Notes: generated from the letters alone by a model not told the origin. DNA of 64,000 bases from an uncultured Actinomycetes bacterium (GCA_903871335.1 CAIQGE010000020.1:23701-87700); one strand, 5' to 3'. Shown: positions 34,472 through 42,198, counted from the stretch's first letter. Program-made: numbers and translations.

Positions 34472-34887
34472 CGCAATCAGTATTTCCGGAGTATTTCGTA
34501 GGTCCTTCACTGCAGGGTTTCATAGGACAAATTTCAGCGGGAACTTTTCTGCCGACTGATGCGAAGTTTTTGCTTACTCACGACTGAGTCACGTTGAACA
34601 ACCAAGGCGTTGCTTGGCTGAGCCTGATGTCGGTAACGCCCCGCGGAACGTCACGGACGCTGCTCATTTTCTGAACCTCACCCCTCGGTTCGATCGATGC
34701 CTGACGTTAAAATCTTGAAGCAACCCGACGGTCTAACTTTTGGCCGGACGTACAGTGCGATCATGTGCCGCTGACATCTGGGGTTACGAGGTTGTTACGG
34801 ACTTTTCATGTCTGTTGGGTGGCGCGACCGTTGTTCTAGACATCTACCGTGGTAAAGTTGGTCCGACAAGAGGACGAGGGAGCGGCC
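34472..34887. other. AT-richer intergenic region with promoter
   Basis: This is about 415 bases between the divergent ATP-grasp operon and the small basic protein gene. It is clearly less GC-rich than the flanking core genes. Apart from the two promoter signals I see no gene: an open frame at 34740-34937 has no family features and lies across the predicted promoter. No tmRNA, RNase P or SRP signature was found here. Confidence 0.5.
34831..34858 (+). promoter_or_regulatory. Predicted promoter of the small-protein/GNAT pair
   Basis: TTGTTC (34831-34836) and TAAAGT (34853-34858) are spaced by 16 bases. The start would be near 34865, giving a leader of about 23 bases with the ribosome site AGGACGAGGGAG. 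Confidence 0.5.
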
Positions 34888-35016
34888 ATGAAAAGTGGCA
34901 AGAAGAATGGCGTGCTGAGTGTCAGCGCTACTCCTAAGCGTAAGGCTGCGTTCGATAACTTGCGTAGCAAGAGCAAGGTCGTACGAGTTTCACCTTCCTT
35001 GCGATTCAGCAAGTAA
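34888..35016 (+). CDS. Small basic 42-residue protein of unknown function
   Basis: This short gene encodes 42 residues, starting MKSGKKNGVLSVSATPKRK and ending SPSLRFSK, with about twelve Lys/Arg and only one acidic residue. A purine-rich ribosome site lies six to eight bases before the ATG and a promoter lies just upstream, so translation is plausible. No family is recognised. It precedes a GNAT gene by 18 bases; the pair could be a regulated unit, with the small basic protein as partner, antitoxin or DNA/RNA binder. The function is not known. Confidence 0.5.
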   Translation: MKSGKKNGVLSVSATPKRKAAFDNLRSKSKVVRVSPSLRFSK

Positions 35017-35034
35017 CCATCTAATTCTCTGCTA

Positions 35035-35538
35035 GTGGGCGATCGGGAGTACCTGTATCGTTTCTACCGCGATGAGGATCAAAGTCAGGTTGAGGCATTT
35101 CGTTGTGCCGCACGTCGACGTCCATGGGAAGCAAAGGCACAAGTTGTAATTCGTGAGGCTCCGTCCTGCTTGGGTACGGAAGAGGGAAACGAGATTTTCG
35201 TCGCGGTAGCAGGCGATTTGGTCGTAGGCGTGGTGGTTTGTGCACCCGACCCGTTTGAACCGAACACAGTTTGGATCAAATCACTCGGAACACACGTTGA
35301 CTACAAGAAGCAGGGAATTGCGACCAACATGAAGTTTCGAGTCATGGGCGAGTTCGCATTACGAACTGGGTCGGCCGTTGCGGTTGTTTCGGAAGTTCAT
35401 AAGTACAACATTCCAATGCTTCGTCTCAATGACAAACTGGAAGTCTCGCGAGCTCCGTCAACTGAGCATGGGAAGTACTTCGACTGCGTCATCCAAGCGG
35501 AACCAGATATTGAGACACAGAACAATTTCCACAGCTAG
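35035..35538 (+). CDS. GNAT-like acetyltransferase in AT-rich segment
   Basis: This 167-residue protein has a GNAT-type core: EIFVAVAGDLVVGVVVC, WIKSLGTHVDYKKQGIATNMKFRVM (acetyl-CoA loop QGIAT) and a following VVSEVHKYNIPMLRLNDKL, like the last GNAT strands. GTG 35035 is the likely start but has only a weak ribosome site. The codon use is less GC-biased than the neighbours, pointing to transfer. It may be a toxin-like acetyltransferase given the tiny protein just upstream, but its size and partner do not match known TacT/AtaT pairs. Confidence 0.65.
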   Translation: MGDREYLYRFYRDEDQSQVEAFRCAARRRPWEAKAQVVIREAPSCLGTEEGNEIFVAVAGDLVVGVVVCAPDPFEPNTVWIKSLGTHVDYKKQGIATNMKFRVMGEFALRTGSAVAVVSEVHKYNIPMLRLNDKLEVSRAPSTEHGKYFDCVIQAEPDIETQNNFHS

Positions 35539-35594
35539 CTAGGTGGCTTGGACTCGCGCCGGACATTCCTGAAAACCCGCTCCACGAAGTTCGA

Positions 35595-36356
35595 TCATTC
35601 AGAACGTATTTCGCGAGCACGACGGGGTCGATTCGTCGTGAGAACGGACACCTTCTTGTCCAACCATTCGCGCTGGGTCTCCTCGCGATCAACCGTCCAG
35701 ACGACCATTTCCACGCGAAAGATGCGACACCAGGTTCGTAGGGGTCGGGTGGCGAGTCGGTGGTAAACAGCGACCCCCGTGGCTTTGGTGCGCCAGATGG
35801 CCACAAAGGGTGCGAGTTCGTGAGAACGAAGTCGGAAGGTTCTCCAGCGTGAGAGTCCGTGGGAGGACGTGCCGAGAGTCAAGAAAGCGTCTTCCTCTGG
35901 TCGCTCGTCTCGCAGCAACCGGACGGATCGCTCCGACGGGGTTGTCACAAAGAAAGCTCGACCGTCAGAGATGAGTTGGTCCACCGCGTCAAGTTCGTAC
36001 CCTTCATCCTTGAGATCGAGGTGGATGATGATCCGACGCTGCGGATCAAGTTCCCTGAGGTCGGCGAGGAAGGTGTCGTAGGTCAGCACGTCACGAGCGA
36101 TCTCGGGCGCGAGCTCGCTCCAGTTCAAATGGGTCACGAGTCCCGCACCGGGAATATCGGCGTCGTGCACGCAGACCAACACACCGTCCCTAGTGCGCCG
36201 CACGTCGATCTCGATGGCGTCGGCATTTTCGAGCATCGCGTCGCAGAAGGCGGCTCGAGTCGCGGAGGGTTGGACCTCGCTGCCGCCACGGTGCCAGGAG
36301 ATGAGGGTGGCGACCTCGCGCTCTCGCTTCGTTCTCGCGATCACGCCGAGGGCCAC
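35595..36356 (-). CDS. Glycerophosphodiester phosphodiesterase family protein
   Basis: This 253-residue TIM-barrel protein has WHRGGSEVQPSATRAAF (HRGG-type motif with the catalytic His), AIEIDVRRTRDGVLVCVHD (metal Glu, Asp and second His) and IIIHLDLKDEG. These are the GDPD hallmarks for cleaving glycerophosphodiesters to glycerol-3-phosphate. No signal peptide is seen, so a cytosolic role is likely. A leaderless-type promoter precedes GTG 36356. Confidence 0.87.
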   Translation of the reverse strand: MALGVIARTKREREVATLISWHRGGSEVQPSATRAAFCDAMLENADAIEIDVRRTRDGVLVCVHDADIPGAGLVTHLNWSELAPEIARDVLTYDTFLADLRELDPQRRIIIHLDLKDEGYELDAVDQLISDGRAFFVTTPSERSVRLLRDERPEEDAFLTLGTSSHGLSRWRTFRLRSHELAPFVAIWRTKATGVAVYHRLATRPLRTWCRIFRVEMVVWTVDREETQREWLDKKVSVLTTNRPRRAREIRSE

Positions 36357-36362
36357 AAGGGG

Positions 36363-36368
36363 ACACTA
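36363..36368 (-). promoter_or_regulatory. Predicted -10 box of the GDPD gene
   Basis: On the minus strand TAGTGT lies six bases before GTG 36356. Confidence 0.5.
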
Positions 36369-36389
36369 GCGAGCGCAACCGGTGACCCG

Positions 36390-36395
36390 TAGTCT
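36390..36395 (+). promoter_or_regulatory. Predicted -10 box of the YjbR-like gene
   Basis: TAGTCT lies six bases before GTG 36402. Confidence 0.5.
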
Positions 36396-36401
36396 CACTG
36401 C

Positions 36402-36725
36402 GTGATGACGTGGCGCGACATTGAAGACTGGGCGACGACCTTGCCCGAGACGACCGCCGACCTCTGGTACGGAACACCGGGTCTCAAAGTCGCGGGCAAG
36501 GGGTTCGCCCGCTTTCGCAGTGACGAAGAAGGCGGCGTCGTCATCTTGTGCTCGATTGAAGAAAAGGACCGTCTACTTGCGACGGGTGACGACAGTTATT
36601 ACACGACTCCGCACTACGACGGTTACGGCGCGATCATTGTGGACTTGGACCAGATCCCCTGGGACGAGCTCACCCGACTCTTACTCACCGCGCGCGAGAG
36701 CAAGGCTCCCAAGCGACTGCGCTGA
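36402..36725 (+). CDS. MmcQ/YjbR-family protein
   Basis: This 107-residue protein of the YjbR/MmcQ (DUF419) type has MTWRDIEDWATTLPETTADLWYGTPGLKVAGKGFARF, then SIEEKDRLLATGDDSYYTTPHYDGYGAIIVDLDQIPWDEL. The family folds like a double-wing DNA-binding protein, but its role is not settled. GTG 36402 fits the promoter; ATG 36405 is the next codon. It faces the membrane-protein gene tail to tail across nine bases. Confidence 0.8.
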   Translation: MMTWRDIEDWATTLPETTADLWYGTPGLKVAGKGFARFRSDEEGGVVILCSIEEKDRLLATGDDSYYTTPHYDGYGAIIVDLDQIPWDELTRLLLTARESKAPKRLR

Positions 36726-36734
36726 GTACGGGAT

Positions 36735-37193
36735 CTAGCGAATGGTGGACGTGCGAAAACGCGACGCCCGACGGATCAAGTGGACACCCAGGGCGACGAG
36801 CAGCAACAAGGCCGACAAGGTGTGCCACTTCACGGGTTGGCCGAAACCGATGGAAACGCGCACCGCCATGCCGCCCTTGGTCAGATCAATGACGCCGGAC
36901 ACGAGCACATTGAGGAGAAGAAACGTCAAGATAGCGTCGCCCGCCGCCCGTGTTCGACGACGCGTGGACGCCCTCGACCATCGACGCACTCGTGACAACA
37001 AAACAGAGATGGCCTGACGACGTTGGCGCAAGTGAACGACCACGAGTCCCACGAACCCCACGGCGATCAACGTGTGGAGCGCGATGGTCAAGTGAAAGTA
37101 GATGACCGCGAGAGAACCGACGAACGTCACCAGGAGCCATACGTGCACCAGCCAGCGCTCCCGCTGTGCGGAGGTGAGATTGACGCTGGCCAT
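36735..37193 (-). CDS. Four-helix integral membrane protein
   Basis: This 152-residue protein has four hydrophobic segments (WLLVTFVGSLAVIYFHLTIAL; TLIAVGFVGLVVVHL; AILTFLLLNVLVSGVIDL; TLSALLLLVALGVHLI) with regularly placed His residues (HLTIALH, VVHL, WHT, GVHLI). That pattern resembles small cytochrome-b561- or DUF4405-like haem proteins, but haem binding is only a suggestion. TATGGT lies five bases before ATG 37193 on the minus strand, a possible -10 box. Confidence 0.6.
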   Translation of the reverse strand: MASVNLTSAQRERWLVHVWLLVTFVGSLAVIYFHLTIALHTLIAVGFVGLVVVHLRQRRQAISVLLSRVRRWSRASTRRRTRAAGDAILTFLLLNVLVSGVIDLTKGGMAVRVSIGFGQPVKWHTLSALLLLVALGVHLIRRASRFRTSTIR

Positions 37194-37508
37194 GGCTCAC
37201 CATAACCACAGTTCACTGATTGCACTCACGCCGTTCAGGAAGATTTTGGGTTGCCCTGAGGGGGTCATATGTAGTCGACCCAAGGCCGAGCCTTGATGCT
37301 CTTTCGAAAATGGGTCGGCCTGTGTCACTAGAGGTAGATTTGGCGACGTCTCGGCGGGAGGCGTTACCACCTGACTAATGAACATCTACGTCACTGCTGG
37401 ACTTTGTTCGATTTCAACAGTCTGCTCGCCGAAACTCGTGAGGACAAGAAAGGTCTACATCCTCATCACTAACGTCGAACGTCGACTGACGCGCGATCGT
37501 TAGACGGA
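37194..37508. other. Gene-free gap
   Basis: These 315 bases between the membrane-protein gene and the small-protein/RelA-like pair show no gene with support and no clear hairpin with a T-run. Base composition is lower in GC than the core genes. Confidence 0.4.
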
Positions 37509-37766
37509 CTAGAGGTCGGCGAGGAACCTCGAACGCTCGATTTTCACTGTTCCGTCGAAGTAGTTGGCATGGGTGATCTTGACCGTTTCCATTGAATCTG
37601 ATCCGATCAGCACAATTTCGATCTCGGGCTTGTCGTGGTAGTAAGCCTCATTAACTGCGTATTCGCTGAGAGCCAAACGCTGGTCCGAGCCAAAGTCACG
37701 GTGACTTACGAGTTTCCCAGAACTGTGATCGAATACCAAGAGATAGTGGTTCATTGCTGAACTCAT
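37509..37766 (-). CDS. Small protein downstream of RelA-like gene, candidate antitoxin
   Basis: This 85-residue acidic protein contains MNHYLLVFDHSSGKLVSH, ALSEYAVNEAYYHDKPEIEIVLIGSDSMETVKITHANYF: an alpha/beta-type small domain I have seen in uncharacterised actinobacterial proteins but cannot name. The start at ATG 37766 is chosen for its strong ribosome site GGAGG five bases before it; an ATG at 37781 overlaps the upstream stop as ATGA. It is thus coupled to the synthetase gene, which suits an antitoxin or regulator role (inference). Confidence 0.6.
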   Translation of the reverse strand: MSSAMNHYLLVFDHSSGKLVSHRDFGSDQRLALSEYAVNEAYYHDKPEIEIVLIGSDSMETVKITHANYFDGTVKIERSRFLADL

Positions 37767-37777
37767 GGCTGCCTCCC

Positions 37778-38503
37778 TCATGATTCCCGACTTGACAAAA
37801 ACTCTACTGCACGCTCTTGGAGAACTGCGAAGTGTTCTAAATCAACTTGCTCGACCGATGCACCCGTTTCTTCAAGCGCCATCAGTCGCGAAGCTTCAGC
37901 GTAGAGGTTCCTGAGGGCGATCGGTGCGTCAGCCGCTTTCAAATTGATTTTAAACCTGCCTGAAAGTGTTTCCATCGCAATGGCCCATTCGTGCATGACG
38001 CGAGTCCTGAGTTGGACTTCGATCAATCTCTCGTTGTAGTTCACGACTACATGAACGCCTCGATACCCCGAAGGTTTCGGGCGCGTCACGTAGTCCTTGA
38101 TCGGGTGCGGATCTCGTCCGCAACGCTCTCGATGAGCCTTGCCCAGCCTCGATTGGACTGCGCGTATTTCGTCAATCGAAGACAAAACAGCTCGGCAGCC
38201 GCCATAATCCTGCATTCTGGATGAATCGATGCTGGGCTCGCGGATGAGCTTGTCGATAATTGTCGGGACACGTTTCAGCCGCTGTGAAACGATCACATCA
38301 GCGCCAACCGTTTGGACCATTGATCGGAGTCCGCTCGTGGCTTTCATCAATGGATACTGGTGCGATGCACGCCACGCCGTAATGACTTCGATCGCTTCGA
38401 AATATCGTGGCTCATCGGTGGCCCTGCCCAAAATGAGCTTACGAAGATCCGAGCCCGCTTTGCGGACTGCTGATCTCGTAGGGCTGAGATCGATATTTGT
38501 CAT
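37778..38503 (-). CDS. Stand-alone RelA/SpoT synthetase-domain protein
   Basis: This 241-residue protein contains only a ppGpp-synthetase-type nucleotidyltransferase domain, with no HD hydrolase, TGS or ACT part. Motifs: QRLKRVPTIIDKL, DYGGCRAVLSS with the metal-binding Asp (about residue 99), IKDYVTRPKPSGYRGVHVVV (G-loop Tyr near 147) and IEVQLRTRVMHEWAIAMETL. Such small proteins either make alarmones or, as toxSAS toxins, make toxic nucleotides or pyrophosphorylate tRNA ends. Its coupled small neighbour and AT-rich setting favour the toxin idea. A GGGGGG ribosome site precedes the start. Confidence 0.8.
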   Translation of the reverse strand: MTNIDLSPTRSAVRKAGSDLRKLILGRATDEPRYFEAIEVITAWRASHQYPLMKATSGLRSMVQTVGADVIVSQRLKRVPTIIDKLIREPSIDSSRMQDYGGCRAVLSSIDEIRAVQSRLGKAHRERCGRDPHPIKDYVTRPKPSGYRGVHVVVNYNERLIEVQLRTRVMHEWAIAMETLSGRFKINLKAADAPIALRNLYAEASRLMALEETGASVEQVDLEHFAVLQERAVEFLSSRES

Positions 38504-38738
38504 TGCCCCCCAACTGTCGTGAAAGCAATCGAACGTTTCTTGACCTGCATGGCGCTCGTCATGATCGAAGTGTCTGCGGCCGTCATCAGAAAACCTCGTT
38601 TCACTTGGGATTGGTCAAGTTGTCCGTCGGCCACGCCTCGTGCACTGTTAGCAACGGGAGCGTTACCGGGTGACGGGTCATACTTGGATCGCGACGTGGC
38701 TCGAGGCCTTCCGCGAAGCGCGGTAACGCGACTCGGTT

Positions 38739-39371
38739 CTAGTAGCTGCGCAGAACGGAGATGACCTTACCGAAGAGGGTGACCTCATTGGCGTCGAACT
38801 CCATGGGTTCCATGCTGGCGTTCTCGGGCTTCAGCACCACGCGACGACCCTGAGGGAAATAGCGCTTCACGGTTGCTTCGTCACCGGGAATGCCCGCGAC
38901 CACGATCTCACCCTTGTTGGCTTCGGCCTGACGCTGCACCACGACGAAGTCACCGGGCAGGATGCCGGCGTCAATCATTGACTCACCGCGCACCTGCAAC
39001 ATGAAGCTCTCGCCGCGGCCGGCGAACTGCTCGGGCAGGGCGACGAGGTCGACGGACTCCTGGCTGGCGAGCACCCCGGTACCGGCGGCAACGTCTCCAA
39101 TGAGGGGAACGTGGCGAACGGGCGAGGGGAGTTGACTGATGGTGGACGAACCCGCGTCGTAGCGGACGGTCAGTGTGCGCGGCTGCTGCGGGTTCTTTTC
39201 GATGTAGCCGGCGTTCTTTAACACCTCGATGTGGTTCGCGACCGTGGCCGGGGACTTGAGACCCACGTGGTCACCAATCTCGCGGATGGTCGGCGGGAAG
39301 TTGCGCTCGCGCTGACAGGCGACGATGAAGTCGAGAATCTGGCGACGCATCGGTGTGAGGACTTCAGCCAT
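38739..39371 (-). CDS. lexA: SOS repressor LexA
   Basis: This 210-residue LexA has an N-terminal winged helix (PPTIREIGDHVGLKSPATVANHIEVL), the self-cleavage site Ala96-Gly97 in DVAAGTG, and the Ser131 (RGESMIDAG) / Lys169 (ATVKRYF) catalytic pair. It represses DNA-damage genes until RecA filaments trigger cleavage. I chose ATG 39371, with AAGGAAGG ribosome site. Two LexA boxes flank its promoter, so it represses itself. Confidence 0.96.
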   Translation of the reverse strand: MAEVLTPMRRQILDFIVACQRERNFPPTIREIGDHVGLKSPATVANHIEVLKNAGYIEKNPQQPRTLTVRYDAGSSTISQLPSPVRHVPLIGDVAAGTGVLASQESVDLVALPEQFAGRGESFMLQVRGESMIDAGILPGDFVVVQRQAEANKGEIVVAGIPGDEATVKRYFPQGRRVVLKPENASMEPMEFDANEVTLFGKVISVLRSY

Positions 39372-39387
39372 GGGAACCTTCCTTGAA

Positions 39388-39401
39388 CGAACAAACGTTC
39401 G
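39388..39401. promoter_or_regulatory. LexA box 1 at lexA
   Basis: CGAACAAACGTTCG fits CGAAC-N4-GTTCG exactly. It lies just downstream of the lexA -10 box and would block transcription start. Confidence 0.85.
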
Positions 39402-39402
39402 T

Positions 39403-39431
39403 AGGTTATCGCCACTTCCCCCAAAAGGCAA
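39403..39431 (-). promoter_or_regulatory. lexA promoter
   Basis: On the minus strand TTGCCT (39431-39426) and TAACCT (39408-39403) are spaced by 17 bases. LexA boxes sit over the -35 side and after the -10. Confidence 0.7.
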
Positions 39432-39442
39432 ACATACGTTCG
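39429..39442. promoter_or_regulatory. LexA box 2 at lexA
   Basis: CAAACATACGTTCG differs from the consensus at one position. It overlaps the lexA -35 and lies 110 bases upstream of the divergent AAA+ gene, so it might affect both. Confidence 0.65.
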
Positions 39443-39551
39443 TGTCACCTTCAAGTTCACGACAGGGCCTGTAACGAGGGAAATCTCGCGATTCTTCGGG
39501 CGCGCCGACCGTTGGGACGTCACACCACGACGGGTGGGCGAGAGGAGAGTC

Positions 39552-40295
39552 ATGGCCTTGATGGTCGAGAGCGACGCGCATGTAGATGAGGTTCCCCTAG
39601 CGCAGGGATGGCGGGATTTTGCCGACGTGTTGGCGGCGGGGGTGGATCGGGTCATCCTTTATGGTCCCCCCGGGACGGGAAAAACGTTCGCCGCTTTGCA
39701 CTTCGCCACGCTCGGCGGTGCGGCGGAGCGACTCATCTGTACCGAGGATCTCACCACCGCCGACGTCACGGGAACGTGGATGCCGGCGGGACACGACCGT
39801 TGGGAATGGCTCGAAGGACCTGCGGTTCGAGCGTGGCGACGAGGGGGACGGTTGGTCGTGGACGAAGTGGACCGCGCCGCCGGGGATGTGCTGAGTTTGT
39901 TGTTGGCCATGACCGACACGGACGGTTCGGCGCAGTGGCAACATCCGCACACCGGCGAGATCGTGCGGCCGGCCGAGAGTTTCACGGTCGTGATGACGAC
40001 CAATATCGAGCGCCTCGAAGAATTGCCCGTGGCGTTGCGCGACCGATTTCCCGTAGCCGTTCGCATTGATCGTCCCCACCCCGCGAGCGTTCGGCGCTTG
40101 AGTGCCGATCTGCGTCGCCCTGCGCTGAGCGGCACGCTCGGCGAGGAAGATCGTCGCGTGTCGCTACGCACGTTCTACGCCTTTGATCAACTGCGAGAGC
40201 GACACGGCGCGGAGCGCGCGGCTCACCTGTTATTCGGTGAGACTCGAGCTCAGGCGTTTCTCGACGCCCTCGTGATCGGGGCTCTCGAGCGGTGA
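39552..40295 (+). CDS. MoxR-type AAA+ ATPase
   Basis: This 247-residue AAA+ protein has Walker A ILYGPPGTGKTFAAL, Walker B RLVVDEVDRAAGDVL, sensor 1 VVMTTNIERLEELPVALRDRFPVAV with the arginine finger region. It is short for the MoxR group (usually about 320) and its lid is reduced. MoxR proteins remodel partners together with VWA-domain proteins. ATG 39552 follows GAGGAGAG. The next gene overlaps its stop as GTGA, giving the classic ATPase-VWA pair. Confidence 0.82.
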   Translation: MALMVESDAHVDEVPLAQGWRDFADVLAAGVDRVILYGPPGTGKTFAALHFATLGGAAERLICTEDLTTADVTGTWMPAGHDRWEWLEGPAVRAWRRGGRLVVDEVDRAAGDVLSLLLAMTDTDGSAQWQHPHTGEIVRPAESFTVVMTTNIERLEELPVALRDRFPVAVRIDRPHPASVRRLSADLRRPALSGTLGEEDRRVSLRTFYAFDQLRERHGAERAAHLLFGETRAQAFLDALVIGALER

Positions 40296-41650
40296 ACGCG
40301 CGACCCGTCTTTCCCGAGCTCGTCACCGGACGCGACGATGATTTCCCCGAGGTTCCCTGGCGGGTGCGCGAAGGATTCGCCCTGCGGGGACACGCGAGTT
40401 GTGACTTCACGGAACGAATACTCGAAGTTCCCCTTGGCGCAGCCCCCGTCGACCGCGTGATCCGCGCGCACGAATTGACGCACCTTCGGATTTCCCCGCA
40501 CGACGTCAACCCGCTCGCCGTGTATCCGGACATTCCCCGACGTCCACTCGAGTGTGCCGAGGAGTTTCGCGTCAACGTCGTCTTGGCGCGTCTCGGCTTC
40601 GCCGTGGAACTTCTCGGCGATGGATCCGAAATGGTCGCCGGTCAACGTCTTGGCACCGAAGGAGCGTGGGCCGAAGCCGTGTGTTTCTTTGCGGCCCTCG
40701 TGGGATGCGGCGCCGAGAAGGACTTTCTGAAGGGCGTTCGCCGGAGCGCACCAGCCTGGGTGAAACCACTCGGAGTGCTGAAGCGTCGGCTTCAGTCGCT
40801 GGTTGCTTCCTACTCAACGTCCGAATTGGCGTCAACGAGTCGAAGAAGAGACGGCAGTGGTCTGCCCGAAGGATTCGACCGGGTAAGTGTTCCCGTGGCC
40901 GAGATCCTCGTGCGTGCCATGGGCGCCGCGGTTCCGGAAACACCCGAACAATTGAAGGTCTTCAAGCGAGCTCTCGAGCCTGGGGGACGACGCCCGCCTT
41001 CGGGACGATTCGCCGAACTCGTGTGGTCGGAGGAAGCCCAGAAGACCACGACCTCGTCCACGCGACACGTCCGAAGGTGGCGAGCGGCGTCATCGGGAAG
41101 AACGCTCCGTTATCCCTCCCGACTTTTAACCGACCCGCAGCGTCGCGCTTTCGTGGACGGTCGCCGCTTCCTCGGTGGCGTGGTGGTGGTCGACCAATCG
41201 GGATCAATGGACGTGCCCGAGGACGAACTCTCGGCTCTGTTGTCCCTGGTGCCCGCGGCACTGGTCGTCGGATATAGCCATCGTCCGGGAGACACGGGTG
41301 GGCATCCCAACGCGTGGATTCTGGCGTCGCAAGGACGGCGAGCCGAACGGATCCCTGGCGGCAATGTGGGTAACGGCGTCGACGGTCCCATTCTCGAATG
41401 GGCCGTTCGACAACGGCGAAGCGGCGAGCCCATTGTGTGGGTGACCGACGGCCAGGTGACCGACTCCAATGATCACCCCGGCTCCGAGTTGTCGAGGGAG
41501 TGTGCCCGCCTCGTTCGCCGACACCGGATCCGCCTCGTGCGCACTCTCGCGGAGGCGACGGGCGCCTTATCGGGGAGAAATACAGGCTCGTTAGAACCCG
41601 CGACGACCTTTGGCCGAGTGGGTCGGGCCCTGCAGGAAACGCTGGTGTGA
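40292..41650 (+). CDS. VWA-domain protein with HExxH motif
   Basis: In this 452-residue protein, near residues 58-91, is RAHELTHLRISPHD, an HExxH zinc motif (His60, Glu61, His64), with a Glu-rich ECAEEFRVN about 25 residues later that could supply the third ligand. The C-terminal VWA domain has the MIDAS motif DQSGSM (Asp301, Ser303, Ser305) and VWVTDGQVTD. This pairing of a metallopeptidase-like half with a VWA half, coupled to a MoxR ATPase, resembles VWA-like putative metallopeptidases. Substrate and role are unknown. It lies between lexA and the SOS-controlled division gene. Confidence 0.75.
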   Translation: MNARPVFPELVTGRDDDFPEVPWRVREGFALRGHASCDFTERILEVPLGAAPVDRVIRAHELTHLRISPHDVNPLAVYPDIPRRPLECAEEFRVNVVLARLGFAVELLGDGSEMVAGQRLGTEGAWAEAVCFFAALVGCGAEKDFLKGVRRSAPAWVKPLGVLKRRLQSLVASYSTSELASTSRRRDGSGLPEGFDRVSVPVAEILVRAMGAAVPETPEQLKVFKRALEPGGRRPPSGRFAELVWSEEAQKTTTSSTRHVRRWRAASSGRTLRYPSRLLTDPQRRAFVDGRRFLGGVVVVDQSGSMDVPEDELSALLSLVPAALVVGYSHRPGDTGGHPNAWILASQGRRAERIPGGNVGNGVDGPILEWAVRQRRSGEPIVWVTDGQVTDSNDHPGSELSRECARLVRRHRIRLVRTLAEATGALSGRNTGSLEPATTFGRVGRALQETLV

Positions 41651-41680
41651 CACCCCGCGAGAAAACTGTCGCAGGTGGGG

Positions 41681-41709
41681 TTGCACCGAACAAGTGTTCG
41701 GTCTACACT
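41681..41709 (+). promoter_or_regulatory. SOS promoter of the LysM division-inhibitor gene
   Basis: TTGCAC (41681-41686) and TACACT (41704-41709) are spaced by exactly 17 bases. One LexA box fills the spacer and another begins two bases after the -10. Confidence 0.8.
41687..41700. promoter_or_regulatory. LexA box in the promoter spacer
   Basis: CGAACAAGTGTTCG matches the consensus exactly and starts right after the -35 hexamer. Confidence 0.88.
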
Positions 41710-41710
41710 A

Positions 41711-41724
41711 CGAACAGTTGTTCG
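41711..41724. promoter_or_regulatory. LexA box after the -10
   Basis: CGAACAGTTGTTCG matches the consensus exactly, 24 bases from the first box, so both lie close to the same DNA face region. Confidence 0.85.
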
Positions 41725-41747
41725 CTTACCAAGAGGGAGTGTCGGAG

Positions 41748-42182
41748 ATGGCTGCAGCGAGAATCTACGAAGAAGAGTGGGCGAATGAGGAGATTTCTCC
41801 CCGCCACTTGAGTCTCGTGAGCTCCCGCCCCGTCGTTCCGCTGCGAACCGGCCCGTCGATCACCGTGCGTCGGGCGGCTCGTGAGCGGATGCTGCGCCGT
41901 CGGCGTCGCGCGTTGGTGACCCTGGCCTTGGTGGCGACGTTCGTCGTCCTCGCGTGGCCCGGGCACGCCTTCGGCGGCGTGACCGGCAGCGGCGTGCCGG
42001 CCGATCAGGCGACGAGTTCGTTGCTGTCGTCCGGCATGGTCTACGTCGTCGAGCCCGGCGACACCGTCACCTCCATTGCCACGCACGTCAACCCGTGGCA
42101 ACCGTCGGTTGCCCGTCAGGCGCTGATTCGTGAACTCGGCAGCAGCGTCGTGGTGCCCGGCGAACACGTCCTGATCCCTTGA
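41748..42182 (+). CDS. SOS-induced LysM membrane protein, ChiZ/DivS-like division suppressor
   Basis: This 144-residue protein has a basic cytoplasmic N-terminus (RRAARERMLRRRRRAL), one membrane helix (VTLALVATFVVLAWPGHAF) and an external LysM domain at the end (VYVVEPGDTVTSIATHVN). Position and layout match M. tuberculosis Rv2719c (ChiZ) and C. glutamicum DivS, SOS-induced suppressors of septation that lie between lexA and nrdR. The ATG 41748 follows GGAG. The two LexA boxes support the role strongly; overall sequence likeness was not testable here. Confidence 0.82.
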   Translation: MAAARIYEEEWANEEISPRHLSLVSSRPVVPLRTGPSITVRRAARERMLRRRRRALVTLALVATFVVLAWPGHAFGGVTGSGVPADQATSSLLSSGMVYVVEPGDTVTSIATHVNPWQPSVARQALIRELGSSVVVPGEHVLIP

Positions 42183-42198
42183 AACTCGGGGGTCGGTG

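Noticed and set aside
34740..34937. A 65-residue open frame before the small basic protein
   Set aside because: It crosses the predicted promoter and has no ribosome site or known features.
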